A stretch of 64,000 bases of DNA from Asanoa hainanensis (GTDB lineage Bacteria > Actinomycetota > Actinomycetes > Mycobacteriales > Micromonosporaceae): the NCBI RefSeq assembly GCF_900188485.1, contig NZ_FZPH01000006.1, positions 62,001 through 126,000 on the forward strand, written 5' to 3'. The translations under genes were made by a program, and so were the position numbers. Within the stretch, counting starts at the first letter, position 1; every line of letters starts with the position of its first letter. The notes under the pieces are model-generated. The model was not told the origin of the DNA. It ran no database searches and saw only the letters and a program-made list of their open reading frames with translations. Shown here in pieces: positions 7,993-15,777 of the stretch.

Positions 7993-8991
7993 CTATACCG
8001 CCGCGACAGCCCGCTCCGACAGCAGCAAGTTGACGTCACCGAACTCGTGCCAGCGGTAACCGGCCGCCAGCGCCTCCCGATAGGACCGGGCGACCAGGTC
8101 CGGACCCGCCACCGCGGCCAGCAGGTCGAGGTGCGAGGCGCGCGGTGGGTGGAACCCCGTCAGCAAGCCGTCCACGACCCGCACACCCCGCTCCGGCGTC
8201 ACCACCAGGTCGGTCCAACCCGATCCGGCCGCGCCCCCGGTGGTCTCCAGCGCCCGGACCACGGTGGTGCCGACCGCGATCACCCGCCGGGCGCCCGCGA
8301 GCACCCGCGCCGTCGTGTTGGGGACTTCGAACCACTCCGGGTACGGCCGCTCGTGCGCCTCCGCCGACGCCACCCCGGTATGCAGCACGATCGGGACCAC
8401 CTGCACGCCGGCCGCGACCAGCCGGGTGACCACCCGGTCGGTGAACGGCCGGGCCGCGCTGGGCATCTCGGCGCTGCCGGGCTCGGTGGCGAACACCGTC
8501 TGATAAGCCGACAACGGCCATTCGCGCGGCACATAGTCGTACCGGATGGGTGAGCCATGAGAATTCAGATATGTCCGGACATCGGCGAAGGACAAGGACG
8601 CGACCCAGAGCCGACCACGGGAGTACGGCGCCAGCAGCGTCACCGACCCGCCGCCGCGCAGGTCGATCCGTTGCCCGGTGGCCGCGGTCGGGGCCAACGC
8701 GCCGCGCGGCTCCACCAGCCACGTGCCGTCCGGGTTGGCCGTGGAGAAATGCACGGCCTGTCCGTCGAGCGTCGGGGCCGCGGCCGGCAGCGTCGCCGAC
8801 GTGTTGACCACCAGCACGTCGCCCGGGCATAGCACGTCGGGCAGTTCCCGGAAGATCCGGTGCGCTTGGGCGTACGGGGTCGAGACGAGCATCCGTACAC
8901 CGTCGCGTGGCACACCGCGGGCCTCCGGCGGCTCGTGCGCCGACAGCTCGTCGGGCAGCACGAAGTCGATCGGCGACCCGGTCGCGGTCAC
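7993..8991 (-). CDS. QueA-like S-adenosylmethionine:tRNA ribosyltransferase-isomerase homologue
   Basis: About 332 residues matching the QueA family: LPDELSAHEPPEARGVPRD near the start, LPDVLCPGDVLVVNTSATLPA, the segment SHGSPIRYDYVPREWPLSAYQ, and ERPYPEWFEVPNTTARV. QueA transfers the ribose of SAM to 7-aminomethyl-7-deazaguanine in tRNA during queuosine synthesis. It is shorter than typical QueA (about 345) and no other queuosine gene is nearby. The GTG at 8991 shares GTGA with the stop of the upstream SDR gene, so the two are translationally coupled; a GTG at 8994 is also possible. Whether it still makes epoxyqueuosine is uncertain. Confidence 0.85.
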   Translation of the reverse strand: MTATGSPIDFVLPDELSAHEPPEARGVPRDGVRMLVSTPYAQAHRIFRELPDVLCPGDVLVVNTSATLPAAAPTLDGQAVHFSTANPDGTWLVEPRGALAPTAATGQRIDLRGGGSVTLLAPYSRGRLWVASLSFADVRTYLNSHGSPIRYDYVPREWPLSAYQTVFATEPGSAEMPSAARPFTDRVVTRLVAAGVQVVPIVLHTGVASAEAHERPYPEWFEVPNTTARVLAGARRVIAVGTTVVRALETTGGAAGSGWTDLVVTPERGVRVVDGLLTGFHPPRASHLDLLAAVAGPDLVARSYREALAAGYRWHEFGDVNLLLSERAVAAV

Positions 8992-9656
8992 CACTGCGCG
9001 ACCCGGACCCGGCCCGACTCCGGCCGCGCGGCCAACAGGCGGAGGAACGCGGGCACGACCGACTCCGGCTCCGGCCGGTCGCTGATGTCCTCGCCGGGGA
9101 ACGCCTCCTGGTGCATCCGGGTACGCAGGTCGCCCGGGTCGGCCCACCACACCCGCACGTCCGGTTCCTCGGCCGCCAGGATCCGGCTCGCCTGTTCCAG
9201 CGCCGCTTTCGCCGAGCCGTAGCCGCCCCAGCCGGCGTACGCCTCGATGGCCGCGTCCGAGGTCACGTTGAGCACCGCCCCGCCGCGCTTGCGGAGTCCC
9301 GGCAGGGTGAGCTGGGTGAGGGCGAGCGGCGCGTGCACGTTGATCTCGTAGACCTCGCGCCACGCCTCGATCGGATAGTCGGCGATCCGCGGCTGCGGCG
9401 AGGGCCCCAGGATGCCGGCGTTGTTGACCAACAGGTCGGCGCCGCCGTAGCGGTCGGCCGCCTCGACCAGCGCGACGAGGTGCTCGGGGTCGGCGACCGA
9501 ACCGACGACGGGGGTGACACCGGGTCCGAACCCGACGGCGGCCAGCGCGGCCCCGTCGCGGCCGTCGACGACGACGTTCCAGCCGGCCCGCGCCAGCCCG
9601 CCGGTGAGGGCACGCCCGAGGCCTCGGGACGCGCCGGTGATGATCGCTGTTGTCAT
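8988..9656 (-). CDS. Short-chain dehydrogenase/reductase
   Basis: A 222-residue classical SDR starting at the ATG 9656, which places TGASRGLG (the NAD(P)-binding glycine motif) at residues 8-15 as expected. NNAG and the catalytic YGSAK (YxxxK) are intact, with a Ser in LNVTSDAA. It begins an operon with the QueA-like gene and is divergent from the GAF sensor kinase, across the cluster of DosR-like boxes. The substrate is unknown. An upstream in-frame extension to 9737 would run through the palindromes and is unlikely to be translated. Confidence 0.88.
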   Translation of the reverse strand: MTTAIITGASRGLGRALTGGLARAGWNVVVDGRDGAALAAVGFGPGVTPVVGSVADPEHLVALVEAADRYGGADLLVNNAGILGPSPQPRIADYPIEAWREVYEINVHAPLALTQLTLPGLRKRGGAVLNVTSDAAIEAYAGWGGYGSAKAALEQASRILAAEEPDVRVWWADPGDLRTRMHQEAFPGEDISDRPEPESVVPAFLRLLAARPESGRVRVAQW

Positions 9657-9699
9657 GCCTACGACGCTAGGAACGACGGCGGCCGATGCCATCGGACCA

Positions 9700-9736
9700 G
9701 GGACGACCGCGTCCCGGGACCTTGGTCCTAGGACCA
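9700..9736. promoter_or_regulatory. Cluster of DosR/NarL-type palindromes in divergent promoter
   Basis: Three overlapping dyads occur in 37 bp: GGGACG/CGTCCC at 9700-9715, GGGAC-CTTG-GTCCT at 9716-9729, and the perfect 14-bp palindrome TGGTCCTAGGACCA at 9723-9736. The second has the GGGAC-N4-GTCC geometry of the mycobacterial DosR (DevR) box. Because the adjacent genes are a GAF-type kinase and a NarL-type regulator, the boxes are the likely target of that regulator and would control both directions. The dyads are seen directly; binding is inferred. Confidence 0.65.
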
Positions 9737-9768
9737 TCGGACCGGATCACTGACGGCCTGGTACGAGC

Positions 9769-9774
9769 TACGGT
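9769..9774 (+). promoter_or_regulatory. -10 hexamer of leaderless kinase transcript
   Basis: TACGGT ends 6 nt before the GTG at 9781, which would make the start codon the first transcribed bases. No separate Shine-Dalgarno with proper spacing is present. Confidence 0.45.
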
Positions 9775-9780
9775 GCGAGG

Positions 9781-10890
9781 GTGGACGCGCGCGAAGAACT
9801 GCGGGCCCTGAGCGCCGCCGTACTCGCCGTGACCGCGCGCCAGTCGGTGCGCGAGGTGCTCCAGACCATCGTGTCGGCCGCGCGCCGGCTGCTGGACGCC
9901 CGGTACGCGGCACTAGGCGTGCCCGACGAGGACACTGGTGCTTTCGCCGAGTTCGTCGTCGACGGGATCAGCGCCGCCCAGTGGAGCGCGATCGGCCCAC
10001 TGCCGCGCCAGCACGGCCTGCTGGCGGTCATGCTGCGGGATCCGGCGCCGCTGCGGCTGGCCGACATCCGGTCGCACCCGCGCTTCGAGTACTGGCCGAA
10101 GCACCACCCCGAACTGCGCGACTTCCTCGGCATGCCGATCGTGCACGGCGACGAGATCCTCGGCGCGCTCTACCTGGCCAACAAGCGCGGCGGCGAGTTC
10201 GACCGCGACGACGAGGACCTCCTTCGGATTCTCGCCGGTCACGCCGCGATCGCCCTGGTCAATGCCCGGTTGTACGAACGCAGCCGCGAACTGTCGGTCC
10301 TCGAGGAACGCGACCGGATCGCCCGCGAACTGCACGACTCGGTCGCCCAGAAGCTGTTCGGCCTGCGGCTGACCGCCGACGCCGCGGCGGCGCTGGTCAC
10401 CCGCGACCCGGCACGGGCGGCGGCCCAGCTAGCCACCGTGCGGGTTTTGGCGGCCGAGGCCGCCGACGAGCTCCGCGCGATCGTGGTCGGCATGCGGCCT
10501 GCCGACCTGGCGCACGAAGGGCTGGACGCCGCGCTGGGCAAGCAGGCGAGGCTGCTCGATCGGGTACACGCTGCGCGGGTGAGGCTGCGGGCCGACCCGG
10601 TGCCGCGGGTGGCACCCGAATGCGAAGACGTCGCGTACCGGGTGGCGCAGGAGGCCCTGCACAACGCGTTGCGGCACGCGTCCGCGCGTACCGTCGAGAT
10701 CCGGTTGTTCCTCGACGGCGCCTTGGTCGTCGAGGTCAGCGACGACGGCTCGGGCCTGCGCCCCACGGACCAGGCCACGCTGGGCCTGACCTCGATGCGA
10801 GAGCGAGCCGCCTCGGTCGGCGGCCGGCTGACGGTCGAATCGGCACCCGGCGAGGGCACGACGGTGCGGCTGGAGGTGCCGGTTGACTGA
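9781..10890 (+). CDS. GAF-domain sensor histidine kinase (DevS/NarX-like)
   Basis: A 369-residue soluble kinase. A single GAF domain spans about residues 20-165 (LRDFLGMPIVHGDEILGALY, then LANK is characteristic of the DevS/DosT group). It is followed by a HisKA_3 dimerisation helix with phospho-acceptor His185 in ARELHDSVAQKL, and a HATPase domain with the N-box ALHNALRHA and G-boxes DDGSGL and GEGTTVRL. DosS-type GAF domains bind haem and sense oxygen or NO; whether this one does cannot be told. It is translationally coupled to the response regulator, whose start overlaps its stop by 8 nt. Confidence 0.93.
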   Translation: MDAREELRALSAAVLAVTARQSVREVLQTIVSAARRLLDARYAALGVPDEDTGAFAEFVVDGISAAQWSAIGPLPRQHGLLAVMLRDPAPLRLADIRSHPRFEYWPKHHPELRDFLGMPIVHGDEILGALYLANKRGGEFDRDDEDLLRILAGHAAIALVNARLYERSRELSVLEERDRIARELHDSVAQKLFGLRLTADAAAALVTRDPARAAAQLATVRVLAAEAADELRAIVVGMRPADLAHEGLDAALGKQARLLDRVHAARVRLRADPVPRVAPECEDVAYRVAQEALHNALRHASARTVEIRLFLDGALVVEVSDDGSGLRPTDQATLGLTSMRERAASVGGRLTVESAPGEGTTVRLEVPVD

Positions 10891-11509
10891 CCGGATCAGG
10901 GTGCTGGTGGTCGACGACCACGCCATGGTGCGCCAGGGCCTGCGGTCGTTCCTGGAGGTACAGGACGACCTGGAGGTGGTCGGCGAGGCGGCGGACGGTT
11001 CCGAAGCGGTCTCGCGTGCGGCGGAGCTGCTGCCGGACGTGGTCCTGCTCGACCTGCGGATGCCGGGCGTGGACGGGGTAACGGCGCTACGCGAGATGAC
11101 CGCGCGGGGCCTGCCGTGCCGAGTCCTGGTGATCACGAGCTTCACGGAGCCGGCCGCGGTGCTGCCGGCGGTCCGCGCGGGAGCAGTAGGCTACGTCTAC
11201 AAGGACGTAGACCCACCGGCCTTGGCGGCGGCGATCAGATCGGTCCACCTCGGACACACGCTGCTCCACCCGGACGTGGCCCGCGTACTGAGCGAGGGCG
11301 AACCGGGCGCGGACCCGGCCCGGCTGACGCCGCGGGAGCGGCAGGTGCTGACGGAGATCGGCCGCGGGCGGTCGAACCGGGAGATCGCGCGAGCGCTGGG
11401 CCTGGCCGAGAAAACGGTAAAGGCCCACGTGAGCGCGATCCTGGCCAAACTCGGAGTCCAGGACCGGACACAAGCGGCCTTGTACGCGGTCCGCGCAGGC
11501 CTGGCCTAG
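10883..11509 (+). CDS. NarL/FixJ-family response regulator
   Basis: A 208-residue protein with a receiver domain (acidic DDH at 11-13, phospho-acceptor Asp57 in VVLLDLRMPG, Lys near VYKD) and a C-terminal LuxR-type helix-turn-helix (LTPRERQVLTEIGRGRSNRE and EKTVKAHVSAIL). It starts with TTG, preceded by GGAGG about 6 nt upstream, and overlaps the kinase gene, so the two form a two-component system. The GGGAC-N4-GTCC dyads 1.2 kb upstream are its likely targets. Confidence 0.95.
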   Translation: MTDRIRVLVVDDHAMVRQGLRSFLEVQDDLEVVGEAADGSEAVSRAAELLPDVVLLDLRMPGVDGVTALREMTARGLPCRVLVITSFTEPAAVLPAVRAGAVGYVYKDVDPPALAAAIRSVHLGHTLLHPDVARVLSEGEPGADPARLTPRERQVLTEIGRGRSNREIARALGLAEKTVKAHVSAILAKLGVQDRTQAALYAVRAGLA

Positions 11510-11593
11510 ACGCCACGTACGGGTGACACGGTCGCCGTAGGTTTGGGTGTCTGCTCTTCTTACCTGAAGCCGCGCTCTCGGTGGGGAGGCTCC

Positions 11594-12085
11594 ATGCGTC
11601 CGGACGGCGAACAACCGACGATGGGTGAGCCGGCGGTTCCGCCGGACGGCGCCAGCTTCGCGATCAGCCCGGACGGGCAGACGGCCACCATCAACCTCGA
11701 CGACCTCTCCGCGACGGCGGGCGTCGGGACGGCCGAGGTGCTGACGCGGGAGTTCTCGATCGCCTTCCCGGTCACGGGCGACACCATGCCCGCGGCTGTC
11801 GAGGTCGCGGTCACCGGATACGCCTTTGCGTTCGGCTCGCGATCCCGCCGGCAGGAGGGCGAGGGCGACGTCGCCGGGAAGCTCACCGTCGTGGTCCACG
11901 AGCGGACCATGCCGTTCTTCTCCTACGCCAACTCCAGCGGCGAGTTCACCCACCCCGTGGCGGCCCGCCTACGCGGCGCCCCGGAGCTGCGCATCACACT
12001 CCAACTGGAGCTCCGACCGGACCCGGCCGTCACCAACTTCTCCGCGATGCTGTCCGTCGCCACCATCGACGTCATGTTCCTCTGA
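11594..12085 (+). CDS. Hypothetical protein, probably beta-rich
   Basis: A 163-residue protein from the ATG at 11594, chosen because GGAGG lies about 6 nt upstream. Composition suggests alternating beta strands (LTVVVHERTMPFFSYAN, LRITLQLELRP) with no signal peptide, membrane segment or known catalytic motif. It lies in the same direction as, and 85 bp downstream of, the response regulator and is followed by the DUF302 gene. I do not recognise the family. Confidence 0.7.
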   Translation: MRPDGEQPTMGEPAVPPDGASFAISPDGQTATINLDDLSATAGVGTAEVLTREFSIAFPVTGDTMPAAVEVAVTGYAFAFGSRSRRQEGEGDVAGKLTVVVHERTMPFFSYANSSGEFTHPVAARLRGAPELRITLQLELRPDPAVTNFSAMLSVATIDVMFL

Positions 12086-12124
12086 CGGCTTGGGCAACAG
12101 CCGGACAGCCGGCGGTCACGCTGT

Positions 12125-12130
12125 TAGCGT
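12125..12130 (+). promoter_or_regulatory. -10 hexamer of leaderless DUF302 gene
   Basis: TAGCGT lies 7 nt before the ATG at 12138 (4 nt before the tandem ATG at 12135) and no ribosome binding site is visible. Confidence 0.4.
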
Positions 12131-12137
12131 CCGAATG

Positions 12138-12665
12138 ATGGCGATCTCCGAGAGCCGCTACCAGGCCGACCGCTACCGCATCCCCGTCGAAGGGTCGTTC
12201 GAGGACTTCCGGCAGCGGTACGAGACGGCCGTGCCGGCGCTCGACTACGCGGCCCTCAACGCGCTCATCGCCCGCCAGGCCGACTGGTCGGAGGTCACCG
12301 CCCAGGTGGACGCCGCGGCGCCGTGGGGCTTCCTGCGCTACTGGTCCAGTGACGACGGTCCGCTGATGCGGCTGGCCCACGACCCGGGAGAATGCGTGGT
12401 CTACCTGATGGGCAACCACGTGCTCGCCGAACGGATGTACCGCCATGACCAGGCCGCGATGCTCTACGCGCCCCTGCGACCGATGATCGCCAGCCGGGCC
12501 GGCGAGACCCACTTCATCATCGAACGCCCGAGCGCGACCTTCTCGTCGTTCGGTGCCGTGGGCGCCGACGACATCGCCGAGGTAGGCCACGAACTCGACC
12601 GCAAACTCGCCGCACTCCTGGAACACCTGGACGCCCCAGTGCCACCAGCACTGCACAGCGCCTGA
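12138..12665 (+). CDS. DUF302-like protein
   Basis: About 175 residues. The central part, with GFLRYWSSDDGPLMRLAHD, YLMGNHVLAERMYRHDQAAM and YAPLRPMIAS, resembles DUF302 proteins, where a conserved pattern of this type ends in LYAPLR. The fold of the family is known but its role is not. Two tandem ATGs (12135, 12138) are possible starts. It is a soluble protein with no signal peptide. Confidence 0.75.
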   Translation: MAISESRYQADRYRIPVEGSFEDFRQRYETAVPALDYAALNALIARQADWSEVTAQVDAAAPWGFLRYWSSDDGPLMRLAHDPGECVVYLMGNHVLAERMYRHDQAAMLYAPLRPMIASRAGETHFIIERPSATFSSFGAVGADDIAEVGHELDRKLAALLEHLDAPVPPALHSA

Positions 12666-12722
12666 ACGCGTGATCATCTTGGGCTGGTCGCGGCCTGTTC
12701 GTCGGAGCCGGCGGCCGAAGTC

Positions 12723-13109
12723 GTGACCGAAACGGTGGTCCTGGCCGTCGAAGACCTGACCCTCACCTTGACCGGCCTGGCAGAGCTCGTGCGGCCCGTC
12801 GGCGCCGCGTCGATAGCTGGTCCCGTCATGACCTTTCGGCAAGGTCAAGACGCGGGTTACATCGTCGAGGTGACCGACCCTGAGGCTGATGGCGTCTTCG
12901 AAGATTGGCCCCCGGATCGAATTCCGACCGCGCCCTGCGTCGTCTTCAGCGTTGACTACAGAGAGCCTGATCTTGTTCTTGTGTTGGTTCAGGCGATCGC
13001 GCGGAGATACGTGGTCACGGTCGATACCAACTACGGCCGAGTCGTACCGGGCAAAGAACTGACGCGGCACATGCTGTCGTACACCCCGCCGGACGTCCGG
13101 CCCGGCTGA
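12723..13109 (+). CDS. Hypothetical protein
   Basis: A 128-residue open frame starting with GTG, with protein-like composition (VVFSVDYREPDLVLVLVQAI, YVVTVDTNYGRVV) and lower GC than its neighbours. No family is recognised. The opposite strand also has a long open frame here, but its Arg/Gly/His-rich translation looks like a shadow. It ends just before the decayed copy of the metalloprotease 3' end. Confidence 0.55.
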   Translation: MTETVVLAVEDLTLTLTGLAELVRPVGAASIAGPVMTFRQGQDAGYIVEVTDPEADGVFEDWPPDRIPTAPCVVFSVDYREPDLVLVLVQAIARRYVVTVDTNYGRVVPGKELTRHMLSYTPPDVRPG

Positions 13110-13117
13110 CGACGAAG

Positions 13118-13248
13118 GGGCCGGGGACCGGCCTCCTCTCCGTGCGGTGGTCCGCCTTCGCTCGGGTTGAACTCGTCCTCACCGAGTGGACGTCCGGAAC
13201 GTCGGCGGTGCCGCCGAGCCCGTCCGCGCCGACTCCGTACAGGAGCGG
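13118..13248 (-). pseudogene. Decayed duplicate of the metalloprotease 3' end and terminator
   Basis: This stretch repeats, in the same orientation, the end of the adjacent protease gene. A 27-nt block at 13154-13180 is identical to 13381-13407, and a 21-nt block at 13228-13248 is identical to 13456-13476. The intervening bases align with substitutions and a 1-nt deletion, so no frame survives. About 55 nt between terminator and coding part are missing in the copy. A hairpin (GGCCGG at 13120-13125, CCGGCC at 13129-13134) corresponds to the real terminator at 13291-13313. It is the remnant of a second, tandem protease gene. Confidence 0.8.
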
Positions 13249-13290
13249 AAGTCGTACACCCGGCGGGCGGTTGGTCTCTAGCTGACGGAA

Positions 13291-13313
13291 GGGGGCCGGC
13301 AGGACCGGCCCCC
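13291..13313 (-). terminator. Terminator of the metalloprotease gene
   Basis: A perfect 9-bp stem, GGGGGCCGG / CCGGCCCCC, with a 5-nt loop CAGGA, starts 14 bp beyond the protease stop codon. There is no U-run. Confidence 0.7.
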
Positions 13314-13326
13314 TCCGCGCGGTGGG

Positions 13327-15252
13327 TCAGCGGGTCAGCACCGTCGCGAGCCGGCCCTTGGTGTCCTCGGTGCCGGTGAAGCCTTCGCTCGGGTTGAACT
13401 CGTCCTCGCCGAAGTCGACGTCCGGGTCGTCGGCGGTGCCGCCGATGCCGTCCGGGCCGACTCCGTACAGGAGCGGGAAGTTGCCGCCCTGGTCCATCAG
13501 GTTGAGGGTGTCGTTGAACTGGTCGACGTGCCAGTTGCCGAAGAAGTGACCGGCCTCGTGGGACACCACGTTGCCGATCGCCTGGGCGATGAAGGCGCGC
13601 TTGTCGCTCGCCGGCGTGAGGTAGAAGTTCAGCGACGCGTCGTCGGCGGCCGGGCCACTGAGCACGTCGAGCAGGATCAGTGCCGATTCCTGCGTGTCGA
13701 AGTTGCCGGGGTCGATCGACTGGGCGATGCCGATCGTGTTGACGCCGGACTCGGCGATGGTGCCGCCGACGATCAGCCGGCTGACGTTGACCTCGCCGAA
13801 CGGGTCGGCGTTGTCGCGGCTGTTGAGGATCTTGAGGCGGAACTTGTCGTTGAGCCCGCTGGCGACGAGGTCCTGCTTCAGGTTCTCGGTCACCTCGGCG
13901 ACGATCTTGTTGATCAGCGCGTTCTCGTCAGCGGTGGTCAGGCCCCAGCGGCCGAGGAAGGCGCGGAACGGGCTGAGCGTGACGACGCCCGGGCCACCGA
14001 AGATCGCGGTGTTGAGCCGCTGGCCGTTGAAGTCGATGAAGATCGTCTGGGTGATCTTGTCGCCTTCCAGGTTCGGCCGGAACGCCTCGACGGTGATGTC
14101 GTAGTTGCCGCTGCCGCTGCCGACCGACACGTAGTGCAGGCCGTCCTCGTCGGCGACATGCTCGCTGACGGCGTTGCCGCCACCGGGCAGCGGGCTGTTC
14201 GGCGGGTAGATGAAGGTGGCGTCCTGGTCGGAGCCGTGCACCTCGCGCCCGGCGGTGTCCCACACGGTGATCCGCGCGGCCGAGCCGGTGACCGACGTGC
14301 CCAGCACGTCGCCCTTGCGCAGCTGCACGGCGTAGAAGTCGACGTCGGCCGCGGCCACGTCGAGCAGCAGGTTGTACGCGCCCTCGCTGGCGGCGCCGTC
14401 GCCGCTGGCCGGGTCGAACGGGTCGGCCGGCAGGACGTTGTAGCCGGTCACGGCCAGGTAGTAGTCGCCGGCTGCGGTGAACGTGAAGCGCAGGAGGCTG
14501 TCGAGGCCGCCGGAGTCGTCGTTGAACGCGATCTCCTCACCGGCGGCGTTGTAGAGCGCGAGCATCGGGTCGAGCAGGCCCACCGGGGTGTCCATGTCGG
14601 CGGTCATCGTCTCGCCGACCTGGGTGATGGTGAGCTTGTAGAAGTCGAAGTCGCCGGTGTCGCCCGCGGCGGAGCCGTGCGGCCCGTCGCCGATCGTGCC
14701 GCTGGTGCTGATCCCGTTGCGAACGCCCTGGATGCCGGTGTCGCGGGCCAGCGGGATGGCGCCGTCGTCCTCGGTGTTGGGGGTCAGGGCGGTGCGGGTG
14801 ACCACCTCGTTGTCGAGCGAGCCGAGGATGCGGGCCCGCGGGTTCTGCTTGCCCTTGGTGCCGAAGCCTGGCACGGGCTGGGCGATGGCCGGCGAGTCGT
14901 TGCTGCCCTGGGTGCCGTCAGGCTCGTCCTCGTCGACCAGCACCGGCGACACGGCCACCGCCTTGCGGAGTGCCCGCTTCTGCTCTCGGACAAGGCCCTG
15001 CTTTTCGGCGACCTGCTTCCACGCGGCATAGTCGATCGTCGTCGGATCGGGTACGAGTGCCAGATACGGATTGACGCCCGTCGGTGCCTTTCCGGCCGGC
15101 GCCTTGTCTGCGACCTGTCCCCCTGTCGCCAGCCGTGCGCGGTCCGCGGCACTCGGCCCCGAGTCGTTCTTAAGTTCGGCCGTCGCGATGGTCGCTGGCA
15201 GCATCGCTGCTACCAGCGCCGTCCCGGCCAACAGCGCGATGGTTCGACGCAT
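13327..15252 (-). CDS. Secreted zinc metalloprotease with PPC-like domains
   Basis: A 641-residue exported protein: signal peptide at 1-26 (IALLAGTALVAAMLPATIATA), a propeptide-like region to about 170, two beta-sandwich modules resembling PPC/pre-peptidase domains (DFDFYKLTITQVGETMTADM and DVDFYAVQLRKGD mark each start), and a C-terminal catalytic domain. The zinc motif HEAGHFFGNWH at 565-575 matches HExxHxxGxxH of metzincins, with a Met-turn-like LNLMD at about 583-587. It would cleave proteins outside the cell. The ATG at 15252 starts the signal peptide. A long AT-richer promoter region lies upstream and a decayed duplicate lies downstream. Confidence 0.88.
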   Translation of the reverse strand: MRRTIALLAGTALVAAMLPATIATAELKNDSGPSAADRARLATGGQVADKAPAGKAPTGVNPYLALVPDPTTIDYAAWKQVAEKQGLVREQKRALRKAVAVSPVLVDEDEPDGTQGSNDSPAIAQPVPGFGTKGKQNPRARILGSLDNEVVTRTALTPNTEDDGAIPLARDTGIQGVRNGISTSGTIGDGPHGSAAGDTGDFDFYKLTITQVGETMTADMDTPVGLLDPMLALYNAAGEEIAFNDDSGGLDSLLRFTFTAAGDYYLAVTGYNVLPADPFDPASGDGAASEGAYNLLLDVAAADVDFYAVQLRKGDVLGTSVTGSAARITVWDTAGREVHGSDQDATFIYPPNSPLPGGGNAVSEHVADEDGLHYVSVGSGSGNYDITVEAFRPNLEGDKITQTIFIDFNGQRLNTAIFGGPGVVTLSPFRAFLGRWGLTTADENALINKIVAEVTENLKQDLVASGLNDKFRLKILNSRDNADPFGEVNVSRLIVGGTIAESGVNTIGIAQSIDPGNFDTQESALILLDVLSGPAADDASLNFYLTPASDKRAFIAQAIGNVVSHEAGHFFGNWHVDQFNDTLNLMDQGGNFPLLYGVGPDGIGGTADDPDVDFGEDEFNPSEGFTGTEDTKGRLATVLTR

Positions 15253-15777
15253 GAAGCCCTCCCCCTTGCGGCCAGGCCCCTATGCCCAGCCCATCGATGG
15301 CTATCGAGACGCTATCCAGCCGCCCACGGCAGTGAACAGATCGAAATCGATGTCACATACATAGACCAGTCACGATAGCTATCGAAACCCGGATATTTAT
15401 CGTGATCAACAGGTGAAACTGTCAGCCATCTGTCGGGAGGGTTGCCAAGCCGTACGTTCGGCCACCTCGACTCGGCCATCCGGCCGGTCCGCCCACTGTG
15501 GATCTTGGTGATGCGTCAGGCCACAGTAGATGATCATGAAAGCGTGCTCCGGAGCGGCGTCGCGTCACCGCGCCGACATGTCGGCGTTTACGCAGGTGAA
15601 GACCGCCAGCTTGGAACAGAGGCCACGGGCCTTTCGGCGGCCTTGACCCGTGGTCCATCATTGAGTGAAGCGGACGAATGAGGTGCTGACGAGCCGTCCC
15701 GTGGCGCGTCCACAGTGTTCTCCCGGGTTGCTAGCTAACGTCAGTGGAGTCAGGCGGCGGATGGTGGTGCGCGACAG
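15253..15777. other. Non-coding divergent region between protease and SCO2524-like gene
   Basis: 525 bp without a convincing gene. The part at about 15290-15420 is AT-rich for this genome and contains the perfect 12-bp palindrome CGATAGCTATCG (15373-15384) and related CTATCG elements at 15301-15320, likely regulatory sites for the protease. Near the other end, TAACGT at about 15736-15741 may be the -10 of the plus-strand operon. Two 79-codon open frames on opposite strands at 15422-15681 have no coding character. Confidence 0.5.

Noticed and set aside
13167-13379. Short plus-strand open frame over the protease 3' end duplicate
   Set aside because: It only reads the duplicated non-coding strand; the similarity to the protease gene explains the sequence.
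15422-15681. Two 79-codon frames on opposite strands in the region before the SCO2524-like gene
   Set aside because: No ribosome binding site, no coding character, and mutually overlapping.
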